Source of the DNA: Prillingera fragicola
Taxonomy: Eukaryota > Basidiomycota > Tremellomycetes > Trichosporonales > Trichosporonaceae
NCBI GenBank assembly: GCA_002335605.1
Contig: BEDY01000002.1
Coordinates: 1,054,001 to 1,118,000 of the forward strand
Direction of reading: 5' to 3'
DNA: 64,000 bases
Part shown: in pieces, positions 20,992 through 32,842 of the stretch
Position numbering within the stretch: position 1 is the first letter of the stretch
How the letters are laid out: each line of letters opens with the position of its first letter
Translations under genes and position numbers: made by a program
Notes under the pieces: model-generated
The model's input: the letters and a program-made list of their open reading frames with translations, nothing else
Told to the model about the DNA's origin: nothing
Databases searched by the model: none

Positions 20992-23900
20992 ATGGCTTCA
21001 GTCTTGTCCTACTCGATGTCTGATCCATTTGTGCCCCCTCCGGGTCACAAGGAAGACCCTTCAGGCAGGTACTCTGCTCCTCCTTTGCAGCCCGCCCCGA
21101 CGCAAATGGCATCGACGACACAACAGTCGCGCGCATCAACAACATCGACCAGGGCGTCCACCTCGTCCTCGAGACAACACTCGTCGCGTCCTTCGGCGTC
21201 CCAGGCAATAGTCGACGAATTTGGAACATACATGCACCACCCTTCAGGCGCATCAGCTTCAACGTCGTCTCGCCCACACCGCGCGAGCCACGCTCCCACG
21301 ATGCCTCTTCCTCTTCCTACGGCAGAGCCGATCGCGTCCATGTCCGCCGCTCAAGCTTCGTCGCATTCGCATTCGGCGGCAGCGGCAGCAGAGGCCAAGG
21401 AGCGCAAACGCCAGTCACACAACCCGAGTGCCGTCATGCAGTCCTCTCCTCCCAAGCAAGAGTACCTCTCGGACGAGTATGTGCTTCACCCTTCCGTTCA
21501 TGCCTACAAGCTCGCGCACCCTCACCGCCCCATGATCGCCTTGGGGCAGTACATTCTTCTTCAGACGCTAGGCGAAGGAGAGTTTGGAAAGGTCAAACTT
21601 GGTGTGCACAGTGACTACGGTGTCGAGGTGGCCATCAAGCTCATTCGCCGTGGAGCACTAGACGACGAGACGCGTGCCAACAAGGTGGAGCGCGAGATTG
21701 AGGTTTTGAGGCAACTCAAGCACCCAAACATTGTTCGCATGTTGGACGTTATCGACACGGCAAAGTACATTGGCATCGTGCTCGAGTTTGCCGGGGGTGA
21801 GTGTTGATCGTGTTCGCCGCTTCTCGTACTGACTTCTCAGGTGGCGAACTTTTCGACTACATTCTTGCCAATCGCTACCTCAAGGAGAAAGATGCTTCGC
21901 GCCTCTTTGCTCAGCTCATCTCTGGCGTCGACTACTTGCATCAGAAGCACATTGTGCATCGCGACCTGAAGCTGGAAAACCTCCTTCTCGATAAGCATCG
22001 CAACATCATCATTACAGACTTTGGCTTTGCCAACAGGTTTGAACGTGACGAGGATGATCTCATGGCCACCAGCTGTGGTAGTCCATGCTACGCAGCACCA
22101 GAACTCGTCGTCTCCGAAGGTCTTTATGTCGGCTCAGCTGTCGACGTGTGGTCCTGCGGTGTCATTCTCTACGCAATGCTCTCAGGTTACTTGCCATACG
22201 ACGACGACCCTGCGAATCCCGATGGCGACAACATCAACCTGCTCTACAAGTACATCATGAGCACCCCGCTCAATTTCCCCGAGCACATGTCCAAGATGGC
22301 CATGGACCTTCTCCTCATCATGCTGGTGCCCAACCCGCAGGATCGTTGCACTATTCCAAACATTGAGGCGCACCCGTGGCTCGGCAATTACCGCGACCTG
22401 TTCCAGAGGACTGTTCAGGATCACGAGGGTCTCTTTACCGATAACATGGTGCGCAAGAGCCACCAGGCAAAGCGCGACCTCGCGACGCGCCGAAAGATGC
22501 AGCAAGAGGCCAAGCTGGTCAAGGCATTGCAGCGCAGCCAAAGCACCGCACCGGGCAGTGCTGGGGCAGCGACCATGTTTGACCAGCACCGTCGGGGCAA
22601 GGACCAGCGCCACCGCAGCGCTCTCCCCGGCACGAGCACCATGCCCGACTATCTCTTCAATGCTGGCCACCACAATGGCACGTATCCTGCACGCCAGCAG
22701 CACCCCACAGCCACCGAGATGGAGCCTTCTCTCACAGCTCCGGCCGCCCCTTTGCCATCGGCACCGGTGGAGCCTCTTGCAAAAGCCATTCGCTCACCCG
22801 CGTCTTCACCAAAGGTCCAGCGCTCCTCTTCTGTCAGGACTGCCGAGAGGAAGCAGGCGACCCCCGAGCCTCCTTCTACCCCCACTCGTTTGCCCCAGGC
22901 TCCCACATCGCCAATGTCAGCCAACAAGAACCGTCACACCATCCAGGTCGAATACGACGCAGATGCCGCGCCATGGATTCCGTCATCAGCCGGCAATACT
23001 CCTCTCATGCCCGCGGCATCTACCGTTCCCTCTTCGCCGCCGACCAAGGCACTCGACGTGCCTCAGGCCGGAGACATGGAAATTGAGTCGTCGTCCGAGA
23101 TTGACCTCACCGAGCCCAAGATTGCGCCTCCTGCAGTGGTCGCACCTCCAGTCATTCAACCCAAGTCGTCGGCCAGGACGGCTGGATCGGCCTCCACGGA
23201 CATGCCACCGCCGCCAGTCCCCCCGCCTCGTCGTGCTGTCGGTGCTGTCGCCCCGTCTACGCCGACGAAGCGTCCTCGCGACGACCCAGAGAGTGTCGAG
23301 GCTCGCGAGCGAGTCATGACTACTCCCAAGATGGCCGCCACTACCAGCCCAATGGCAACTCCCCGTGCAAGGGCCGAGACAACACCCAGGGCTTCCGCTC
23401 AGCTTCCTCCTGGAGCTGCGACGCCGACCAAGGAAAGTGTTCGCACACTCCCCGATGTCCTGCAACCACTGCCTGTGCCACAGGAGACACGTCCCATTCG
23501 GCCGGCCCAGTCGTCGACCCCGCCCAAGGTCACGACCCCTCCCAAGCGCCCGACACGTTCGCGCAAGGGCATGTCTTTGGACAAGTTTGGCCTCGCCAAG
23601 CTTCTGGGGCAGTCGGAGCCTGTCAAGCCTGTCAGGCAGACATACGTGCCGTCGTCGCAGCACAGGAACCAGCACAACAAGAGCCAGTCTATCGCGTACC
23701 AGCCTCAGCAGCGGCCGCAGCCAGTTGCAACGGACGAGGAGAAGAAGAACCGTCGCAGGACTTTGCACCTCGCCCCCAACTCGCGCACCACCACGCCCGA
23801 CAGCATGATGCGCGAGTCAGCGGCGTCGATCACGTCTGGTACATCGTCAAACAAGGCGGCTCAGCCTGTCGTTGGTCCTCAAGGTATTCAGCCCCGCCCA

Positions 23901-25175
23901 TCCCAGGACCACAGTTCACCATCGCTGGTTACTGTGGATGCGTACAACCAGGAGGCGGACGAACATTCGCGCAACTCTGCCTCGAGCAGTGCCGCCAAGC
24001 GTGTCATGGACTGGTTCCGTCGCAAGTCGTTGGCCAAGGACACTTTGACCAGCATCAAGACCACGAGCTCACGCCCTGGCTCGGTCATGATGGGTCGCCC
24101 TTCGCTCGCGATGAACCGGACTCCGCCAAAGACGCAGTCTTCTGGTGGCTTCCTGGACCGTCCTCGCGAGTCGATCGACCAGCGTCGCGCGTCGGCCGAC
24201 CGCCGTCGCGAGTCAGTGGACCTCGTCGCCGCTTCGGACACCAGCAGTGTCGCCAACCCGGACAGTCCATTCGTCATTGTTGTCAAGGAGGAGGCAACTC
24301 CTCCCAAGCAAGCCCCTACCATCGAACTGTCCGACACTGTCAACGACGGTTCTCCTGTCAAGCGCGTTCCTCTTGCCCCTGCCCACGACATTGTCAACAC
24401 CAAGAGCGCTTTGGCGCCACCCCGCGCCGGCGTCCCTGCTCGTTCCAAGTCGGTGCGCAACCCTGTGCTTCACAACTCGCAGCACGCGAACGCTGGCTCT
24501 GTTATTGCGCTCGTGTCGCCCGAGACCGTTGCCGATGCGGGCCGCTACAGCTCCAACTTGTCCGCCGCCGAAGAGGCCAAGCTGCGCGTCCACACTGGCC
24601 TTGTCGACCAGTCTGCCCTCAGTTCGCGCCCGCCTCCCGAGGTCATGGCCGAGGTCATCAAGGTCCTCCACGCCATGGGTATGGAGGTCAAGCAGGAAGC
24701 CACGTACCGCCTGCGCTGCACGCGTGTGCGCCGTCGCAAGGCTGGTCCTACCACGGGTCTGTCCACGATCATGGGTACCACTGGCGGCCGCACAGACTCG
24801 CGTGGTCTGCCACTGCCCTCTACTCCTTCAGGTGGCGCACTCACGGGGCTCAAGGGCATGCTGCTTCGTCGCGGCAGCTCGTACTCGTCGCATCACTCGA
24901 GTGCTCTGGCGCGCAGCGAAAGCGACCTGCTCGCTGCTTCCAACAGCACGACGCCCGGCATCGCCTCGCCAGTCCTCGGTCCCACTCCCGAGCCCCTTTA
25001 CGGCGAGCACTCGATTGACAATGGCGACGAAGTCAAGTTCTACGTCGAGTTGTGCAGGATCAAGAACCTTCATGGTCTCTACCTTCTCAGCATTAAGCGC
25101 GTTCGCGGCTCTGTCTGGTCGTTCAAGTTCATCTACCAGACTGTTGTCGAACGTTGCGAAACTCTCACTCATTAA
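20992..25175 (+). CDS. KIN4: Ser/Thr protein kinase, Kin4/CAMKL type with KA1-like C-terminus
   Basis: This is a CAMK-like kinase in the group containing yeast Kin4 and Frk1, which act in spindle-position and related checkpoints. There are two exons, 20992-21796 and 21841-25175, giving 1,379 residues. A disordered Ser/Pro-rich N-terminus precedes the kinase domain at about 181-450. The domain has a complete set of motifs: [29 protein letters not shown] and the activation loop [13 protein letters not shown] disordered region of about 850 residues with many S/T-P sites follows. The last 60 residues form a KA1-like module ([20 protein letters not shown] ... [13 protein letters not shown]), preceded by [20 protein letters not shown]. 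Start ATG is the first after a 986-base ATG-free leader. SNF1-like and other KA1 kinases are less likely because the C-terminal motif is the Kin4-group form. Confidence 0.88.
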
Positions 25176-25599
25176 GCGATATGTCTTCCCCCATGCTCTG
25201 TTTGTTTCGTATGATTTCTCCAACACAACCCCAACACCACCATTGCAACCTTTTCAAACACCCAGCACTACCAACACCTTCACACACATGTATGCCCGCA
25301 CCGCACTGTACATAATCGTGCTTGACCCGTCGTCTCCTTTCATTCCGTATACCCAATCCACTCATACTCGCGATTTTCCACTTCATACTCGCGACTCTTC
25401 TTGGTACATGTCAATGCAACGTCGGATCACGTCACGCCTCGTTTCATGTTGCACAAGAACACTCCAATAACCAATGTGCACTCTGGTGCATATGCTGTCG
25501 AGGTATAGAATAGGGACGAAACAAAACGAACATGGATAAGAAATACAGGGACGAATGAGCACGCGTCTGCCGTGCAAGTATGTACACTGCTCGAGACGT
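25176..25599. other. Convergent 3' regions, Kin4-type kinase / ISWI, with a Puf-type site
   Basis: These 424 bases lie between two convergent stops. TGTACATA at 25307-25314, 132 bases after the kinase stop, matches the Puf consensus UGUANAUA. The rest is C/A-rich without other recognisable features. Confidence 0.5.
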
Positions 25600-28500
25600 C
25601 TACTTCTTGGCCTTCTTGGCTGAGATTGTCAGCGCTGGACCTCTGATGTGAAACAACTCACTCTTCTTGTCCTCGGCTACGCTTGGCGTTGTGTCGCGCG
25701 AAGCAACGGACTTGAGGTCATCAAAGGCACGCTTCTTGCCGCCCTTTGTAGGCTTCTTGTCCTTGTCCTCCTCGTCCTTGAAGTCCTTCATGATACACAA
25801 TAGCAAAGTTGCGCCACGACGGCGGAGCTCTTCTGGGGTGCGTGACTTGAAGAACCAGTCAAAGCGGAACAGAGGCCACTCGCCAATGTCGCGCTTGATG
25901 AGCTCGTAACAGTCGTCGCGGTCAATGCCGTGGTGGTGCATGCGCACCAACAAGAATCGGTCCTCCTCGTCAGAGTACGACTTGCCCTTGTTCTGCCCAT
26001 ACTGGAGCTTGAGCTCCTGCATGGGGTACGAGTACGTCTTGACCTTTTTGTGCAGCGCCGTTATCTTGTCGGCCTGTTCACGCAGCTTCTCCTCTCCAGA
26101 ACGGATGCGGTCCATGTACTTTTCGGCATCTGCACAATGTTAGATACGCTTTGCAGCTTCACTTACCCTTGAGCTCCGTGTAACGGTCAAAGAAGACCTT
26201 GGCGTACTGGCGAACCTCTTCCTCGGTCTTGTCGGTCACCTCGAGAGCCACCTTGTCCAGGGCGTCACGACCGCAGCGCTCCAGGCCCTTGATAAAGTTG
26301 AGGAAGTGACGACGCTGCCAGTCTACAAAGCCATCCTCGGCGAGCCCCTCCTTCTCGGCAGCTTCCTCCTCAGTGAGGGGGACAGCATCGTCGATCCGCT
26401 GCTGCTCCTCGGCCCGCTCAGCTTCAACGTCCTCGGCCGTTTCGCCCTCCTCGGGCGCGCGGGTGGGAACAACATAGTTCTGGGCCTTCAGGTGGGCGTC
26501 GTACTCGCGGTTCTGCAACTCGACGAGGCGAGGAGGGAAGAACTGGAAGTCGTTGATGTGCACCTGCTTTGGAGGGCGAGGAGCCTTGGGCTTGTCGGGC
26601 TTACTCGAGGAGACTTTCATGTTGTCTCGGTAGTACTGGTCGATAGAGTAGTTGCCCTTGCGCTCACGCTTGGCCGGCTCGATCCAGATCATGTTGCGAC
26701 GCTTGGCAGCAAAGTCCTCGCCTTCCCACTGGTTGATCAGACTCTCGGAACGGAAGCTGTTGAGCGCATCGAGATCAAGACCAGCGTACTTGCTGTTGAG
26801 CTCTTTGGTCCTGTCCTCGCCCTTGCGAATGATCTCATCAATGTCGTCGTCGACCATCATGCTCGCACTGCTGTTGATAATCGTCTCGGCACCGTGTTGG
26901 ATCATGTCAAGCAAGTCATCCTTGTTCGAGCCAATCTTCTGCTGCTGCTGAGCACGGCCTTCTTGAATGACAAGCTGGTCGAGCTTGAGCTTCTGAGTCG
27001 CGCGCTCAAGAATGCGCTCCTCGACAGCATCCTGGGTGATGAAACGGAAGACATAGACCTGCTTGGTCTGGCCGATACGGTGGGCACGGTCCATGGCCTG
27101 AAGGTCGGCCTGCGGGTTCCAGTCGCTATCGAAGAGTACGACTACGTCGGCGGTGACGAGGTTGATGCCCAAACCACCAGCACGAGTCGTCAAGAGGAAG
27201 ACAAACTTCTCACTGCCGGGTGCGTTGTAGTCGTCGATGGCGTTGATACGGTCCTCGTGCGCAGTGTTGCCGTCGATACGGCAGTACTGGTGGCCGCGGA
27301 ACTGGCAGTAGTCTTCAAGAATGTCCAAAACACGACTCATCTGGGAGAAGATGAGAACACGGGATCCCTTGGCCTTCATCGACTTGAGGAGCTTGTCGAG
27401 AATGACCATCTTGCCGGCGTTGTCGATCAGGTGCTCGTCGGTGGTGAAAGGTGGTCCGGGCTCAGCACCGTCGAAGAGGTAAGGATGGTTGCAGCACTTG
27501 CGGAGCTGCATCACAATGTTGAGCAGCCTCGTCTTGCCCTCCTTCTTGCCCGAAGCACCGTTGACAGCATCAATGTCCTTCTCAAGCAGCATGCGATACC
27601 ACTTGCGCTGCATCTCGGTCATGCCGACGTAGAGGTTGATCTCCTTTTTGGGCAGAAGCGAGTGCTCAACATCGGCCTTGACACGACGGAGCAGGAATGG
27701 ACGCAGAACCTTGTGCAGCTGCTTGACAATGGCGTCTGGCTCGTCGCCCTCCTTGGACTTGAACCATTCGTCAAAGTCCTCACTATAACGTCAGCGTTGT
27801 ACGGTAATTGGATGCTCACCTCGAAGAGAAGACATCAGGAAGAATAAAGTTGAGCAGCGCCCACAGCTCCTGAAGGTTGTTCTGGAGGGGGGTGCCTGTG
27901 ATGAGGAGGCGACCACGACTGACGAATGTGCGGATGATCTGGCTCAACAGAGAGTCCACATTCTTGATGCGGTGCGCCTCGTCAATGACGATGTACTCCC
28001 AACTGAACTTCTTGAGGGTAGACTTCTCGCGCAGACACATTTCGTAGGACGTAATGAGAATGTCAAACTTCTGCGTGAGGATGCGCGAGGCAATCAACTC
28101 GGCCTGGAGATGTTAGCATGGCATTAGTGACAACCGCCGGCTCAACGTACGCGCTCCTCCTTGGTGCCCTGCAGAATCAAAACGCTGAATCCTGGCACCC
28201 ATTTGTTGACCTCGCGAGCCCAGTTGTCGAGCGTGGACTTGGGCACAACAATGAGATGAGGGCCATGTGTGCCACGGTGGAATTTGAGGTAGCCCAAGAA
28301 CGAAATGGTTTGCAGTGTTTTGCCAAGGCCCTAGGACAAGTCAGACAGCTCCTTGGGCACGATCGCTTACCATCTCGTCGGCCAAAATACCGTTGATACC
28401 GTTGTGGTGTAGCGAAACCATCCAGTTGAGACCCTGGACCTGATAATCCCTCATCTTGCCACCCTTCACATCTGCAGGTCAGTGACGCCCAGCACATTTC

Positions 28501-29475
28501 ACTCACAGGCAGGGCTGTCTTCAAACACAAAAGCCTCGTCCTCGTCCTCATCCTTTAGAAGCTCCTCATCCTCCTCCTTCTCCGACTTGCGGTGACGGTT
28601 GTCTCTGCAATTGTGAGCTACAGCATACACCAACTACAATGTTACTCACGCGGCCTTCTTCTTGCCTTTTGCACTCGACTTGGCGAGCTGCTCGTCTAGC
28701 ATTGCTGCAAATTCGGGCTCGCGTTGTTTCTGCATGTCAGTCTGGATCTCGTTGACAACTTACCTTCAGATCAATAAAGTGCTGGAACAGCTCGGTCTGT
28801 CCCAGAAGATAGTTGAAGCGCTTCATCGAATCAGACAGCTGGCCAAGTTAGCGCGCACATTTGGGACGTCACCAACCTTTGCCTGCTCAATGGCGTCACG
28901 CTTCTTGCTAATATCACCCAGCTGAGCCTTGCGCTGCTCGGTAGCAGCCTTTCGGCTCGAAGCGTCCTGCGCACGCTTCTTCGCGGATGGGGTCATTTTT
29001 GTCTGTCGACGTCAGAAGTGCCTACATTCGAGGAGACTCACAGAACCTCCAGCGATCGCGTCCTCGTCGACCTCCTCATCAGAGGCAAGCTCATCCTCAC
29101 CAGCCTCCTCGGGGGTCTGCGGGCCAGTGTTGATGTGGTGCTGGGGAGTCTGGTCCGATCCTGACGCCGACGCCTGCGGTGATTAGCAACATGAAATGAA
29201 CTCGCTTCCGACAGCCACGACATGTGTGGCAGGTTACAGTCGTTCCAACGTGGACTAGTGTAGCCTGATGGATGCTCAACTCACAGCCCGGGACATGGAC
29301 AGATCACGGCTGTCGGGAACATAGTCTGAGAGCTTGTCGTCGTCGTTGTGCGTCGCCGCGTTCGCCGCTGCAAGGAGCGGGTTCTGTAGCGCCACAAGAA
29401 GAGACAAATGTCAGTGGACGTCCGTGGCTACCAAGGCGCTCAACGCAGCACCTAAGCCGTGGAGTTGCTCACCAT
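25600..29475 (-). CDS. ISW2: ISWI-family chromatin-remodelling ATPase
   Basis: This is an SNF2-type ATPase that slides and spaces nucleosomes. I join 13 exons: 29473-29475, 29285-29383, 29042-29173, 28877-29002, 28764-28838, 28650-28729, 28507-28604, 28371-28471, 28151-28330, 27820-28103, 26167-27782, 25662-26129 and 25600-25619; the sum is 1,093 codons plus stop. ATPase motifs are complete: [22 protein letters not shown] (Walker A), [10 protein letters not shown] (DEAH), [23 protein letters not shown] and [13 protein letters not shown]. The HAND-SANT-SLIDE part follows, with [29 protein letters not shown] and [17 protein letters not shown]. The start codon is an exon of its own. The last intron (42 nt) is a multiple of three with no in-frame stop, so retention would add 14 residues. 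The ISW1 or ISW2 subfamily cannot be settled; the symbol is tentative. Confidence 0.94.
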
Positions 29476-29816
29476 ATCGTTCAATCTCCAGCAATATCTA
29501 CGTGTGAAAGACGAAGAGAGAGGGAGGAAAGCGAGGTGTAGAGTGTCTGGTCAATCGGCGTAATGAACGGACGTGAGTTTATGGACGTTGAACTCGCGTA
29601 CGGAGACGCGCATCGCGGGATCAAATTGGTTTGATTCCGCTCGCCCAACAAACAACATGCACGCCTATGCACACCTGCCAACCCGGGCGCCTAAGTTGAG
29701 GATGACTGGGTGGCAACCATACACGACCAAGCACTTGTCGAACAGCAAATCACTCACTCGTCCATCACGTTGACTACAACTCATTACAGCCTGTTTCTTG
29801 GCTTGTGACTCAGCAA
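29476..29816. promoter_or_regulatory. Divergent promoter region, ISWI / TAF4
   Basis: Only 341 bases separate the start codons of these two transcription-related genes, so they share a compact bidirectional promoter. I see no specific element. Confidence 0.5.
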
Positions 29817-31558
29817 ATGAGCACGCAGTGGCAGTCTCCACCTGTAGACGGAGCTTCTCGCCCGGTTCTGCCCCCCGGAGCCATCACGCAAGCGAACGCC
29901 GTCGCCCAGGCTACTCGACCGACCACTGTCCCAACCCAGTCTGTCCCTGTCGTGCAAGCCGCTGCCAACAGTCCAGCGGCCAGCACGAGCGTCATGTCCA
30001 ACGGTGTGATGGCGCCGAACGCGCCAGTGGCCAATGTCCCTGTTGCCAACAAGGCTGTGCCCAACGCTGCTAGCCCAAGTGTCAACGTGAATGGTAGGTT
30101 GTGTGTTGTTTCAGTTTGCTGAACAACAGGCAAGAGGGAACTGTCACCGGACCGATCAGGTGCGGCAATGCCACCAGCGAAAACAGTCAAGGCCGCTCAC
30201 GGTGAGGATGCGAAGCGTGCGTTTTCTACCTGGCCTGCAAGTTGCTGACGTCCCAGCCGTGCCCGTTGGTTCGCCCGACAAGCTCCGTTCTGTCGGATCC
30301 GTTCCTCCCATGGGAAAAGGAAACGGTATCGACTTGCGAGCGGAGGAGGAGGCGGCTCGAAGGGCGTTTGCGAGGTCGGCGGTTGGAAACATCAAGTTTG
30401 CGGGCAATATGAGTCGGGCTCGTAACACCGACTTGTTTGGAGAGGTTGCCTTGCGGACGCGTTTGAATCAGATTGGTGCGTGCATCCAGTATGACAACAC
30501 CTGACATAATAGCTCAACAGCATGGAATGACAGTAGACGACGAGGCCATGCGTTATCTGGCTATGGCTGCTGAGGTTCGAGTGCGCGCTCTGTTGTCGTC
30601 CGCGATTCGCGCCCAGCAGCACCGCGTGTCCTCCTCGCATCAGCACAAGCCTCCCATGTCCAGCTCGTCCGGATCCAAGACAGCCCAGCCTCTGTGGAGC
30701 CAGAAGATCACTTCAGATGCGGCTGCCGTCATGTCCGCTTTGTCAAATGCCAACAAAGAGGATAACAAGGCGCACCGTATTGCACGAACTGAGCGAAATG
30801 CGCGCGAGACCGAACTTGCCCGTGCTGCTGCAGCGGCCCGGGAACGTGAGAGGGAGCGAGAGGGTAGTCCCCCGCCTGCGGTCGAGGCACCTGCTGCGGC
30901 ATCCAGCGGAGGAGGACCGGGGAGCGAGGGAGAGAACAGTCCCGCTGGCGGCTCGGGTGCCGCCAGCGCCCCTGCAGTGGCAGCTGCACCGGCCCGACCT
31001 GCACAAGAGCCTACGTTCCAGGCTGCACCAACATTTGGCGCGCCACCTCCTCCCAGAAAGACGGGCAAGGGCAAGAAGGCTGCCAACCGCGACATGTCGG
31101 CCGAGGCCCAAGCCAAGATGACCAACCAGACGGCTCATCACTTCACTTCCGGTCGCCGTAAAAAGTACGCATGGGAGACTGGAGGCGGCTTCCGGCCCCA
31201 GGTTTCCAGTCCACTGTCTCGCCCAGGGAAGAAGAAGGGTGCGGGTGATGACGCCGAGGGAGAGGATGTCGAGGGGGGTGAAGGATCGACGACAGCTGCC
31301 GCGGCCGTCGCGACAGAAACCGGCGGTGCCCCGCGCCCCGCCAAGAAGAAGCGTGCGATCAGTGGCCCGCATCGCCGACCCATAGACGTCGATGCTCAGG
31401 GCGACAAGCGTGCGCGCGACGACACGGCGCTGACACTGGTCGACTTTGTGTTTGCGATGGAGCACGAAGGCTCGGGGCGTGGAGTGGGAACAGTGGACGA
31501 GATCGTGCGGCGGGTATGGTCGCGGCCTGGCGGCCCATATGGCAACGGCAAGTGGTAA
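29817..31558 (+). CDS. TAF4: TFIID subunit TAF4
   Basis: TAF4 is a core TFIID subunit that pairs with TAF12 through a histone fold. There are four exons (29817-30093, 30130-30216, 30257-30475, 30513-31558) coding 542 residues. The TAF4 C-terminal domain begins around residue 150. It includes SVGNIKFAGNMSRARNTDLF, the histone-fold helix LRTRLNQIAQQHGM across a splice junction, and EAMRYLAMAAEVRVRALLSS. A charged RTERNARETELARAAAAARE helix and a Gly/Ala/Pro-rich linker follow. The C-terminal block, DTALTLVDFVFAMEHEG and GPYGNGKW, is the usual end of fungal TAF4. The N-terminus is a low-complexity Pro/Val/Ala/Asn segment. The start is the first in-frame ATG after an upstream stop-containing region; a further 5' exon cannot be excluded. 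Confidence 0.9.
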
Positions 31559-31612
31559 GAGTGTACAAGTGAGATGCACCAAAGCCTAGTCCCTCTTGGG
31601 ACCATCGAGTGC

Positions 31613-31620
31613 TGTATATA
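31613..31620 (+). promoter_or_regulatory. Puf-type element TGTATATA in TAF4 3' flank
   Basis: TGTATATA is a perfect UGUANAUA match 54 bases after the TAF4 stop. It also resembles a TATA-like sequence, so a chance match is possible. Confidence 0.35.
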
Positions 31621-31680
31621 GATGGATATGCCATCAGCATGACACAAAGACACTAATGCATCCGTCTAAAGGGGTATAGT

Positions 31681-32842
31681 TCACTCCTTGGGAGCGAAGA
31701 ACATGCGCCAGGCAATCCAGGCAGCGAGAATAGCGAAGGGGAGGAGCATACGGAAACTTTGGGTCAGCGGTCAGCGCGAGGTTGAAAGCTTACGTCTTGG
31801 CAACGGGCTGCTGCTGGCCAGTGGCGGTGCTGCTGACAGTGGAGCGCTTGACAGAGCCGGTCTGTGATGTCAGCATATGCTCCGCATACTGTAACAGATG
31901 TGAGACGAAGTGATAGACATGGCCAGCGCTGACCCGCGCTCTGAGATCGAGGATACCCGCGAAGTCAGAGCGATCGAGCACTCCATCATATCTCGGACTG
32001 GAAATGTCCGGAGGCCAGGGCTCCGGTTTCCACGCTCGACAGTAGCCACTTGTGCGTCGGATGGCATATAGGCGTTGCGGCCGTATTCCACAGACAGCAG
32101 CAGCAGTACTCACCTCGCCCTTGAAGCTACCGACAAGCATCTTGGGGAGCATGTCGCGGGCCTCGTCCGAGTGGCCGACGTCCTCGAAAGCCTCGGTTCC
32201 GTCGCGGCCTGGAGCGTTAGCTTTTGCCACAAAGATCCAATACGTGGGAGTGGGGGTAGCGATGTCTCGGCGTGCACTGAGAATCTGTTGCGTGCAGTCG
32301 GGCGGACACAGAAGAGACTTTGGCTGCGAGGTCGCTACCCGGCGCAGATCCTACGTTGGCTTCACTCACCAGCCTCCTCAACGAGAACCTTGCAGAACGT
32401 CAGTAGCTCCTCTCGTACCGCGTGATTCCGCTAACGCACCTCGTCACCACCAGGGTGCTGGGTAATTGTCAGCTCAGGTCATTTCAATAGCTGGCGGGAG
32501 CCAGGGGTGGAGCATGGTGGTGATAGACATCATGGGCGAGTCAAACATGCAGCGTCCGCAAGCACATGCGGACAACAATTACACTGTAGAAAGTGTGGAG
32601 CTACCGTGCGAGACTATCACCACTGTTTGCGTGTCCGCCGTTGTCCGGCTGCTATCCTTGCAGGCCAGCACGGCGGCGCAGCGGACACTGGTTGCCGATC
32701 CTGATTCTTTCTTGTACACAAAACTCACCTCGTCCAGGAACTGGGTCACGTCGTAGACCTTGCCATTGATGAGCAGCCAAAGGCTGTCGCGCGACTTGTG
32801 CTGCTGGAGCTCCTCGAGGGTGATAAGCTTGGCCTCGGACAT
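31681..32842 (-). CDS. Cytochrome b5, tail-anchored
   Basis: This is a small heme protein that donates electrons to lipid desaturases, hydroxylases and P450s at the ER. There are six exons: 32729-32842, 32440-32457, 32370-32388, 32114-32208, 31794-31861 and 31681-31756; the sum is 129 residues plus stop. The cytochrome b5 domain spans about residues 3-80 with [17 protein letters not shown] and the axial heme ligands His39 (HPGGDE) and His63 (VGHSDEAR). A Ser/Thr/Gln linker follows, then a C-terminal membrane anchor ([18 protein letters not shown]). Exon 2 is an 18-nt microexon coding exactly HPGGDE, and exon 3 is 19 nt. Introns 1 and 4 are about 271 and 251 nt, several times the local norm. 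An outer-mitochondrial isoform is possible, but the tail is not strongly basic. Confidence 0.92.

Noticed and set aside
20282..20992. A 236-codon stop-free plus frame ending TGATG at the kinase start, resembling a reinitiation uORF
   Set aside because: It contains no ATG at all, so it is better explained as part of an untranslated leader.
26306..27847. A 513-codon open frame on the plus strand, antisense to ISWI
   Set aside because: It lies opposite the conserved ATPase exon and has no domain. Codon bias of the real gene produces long antisense frames.
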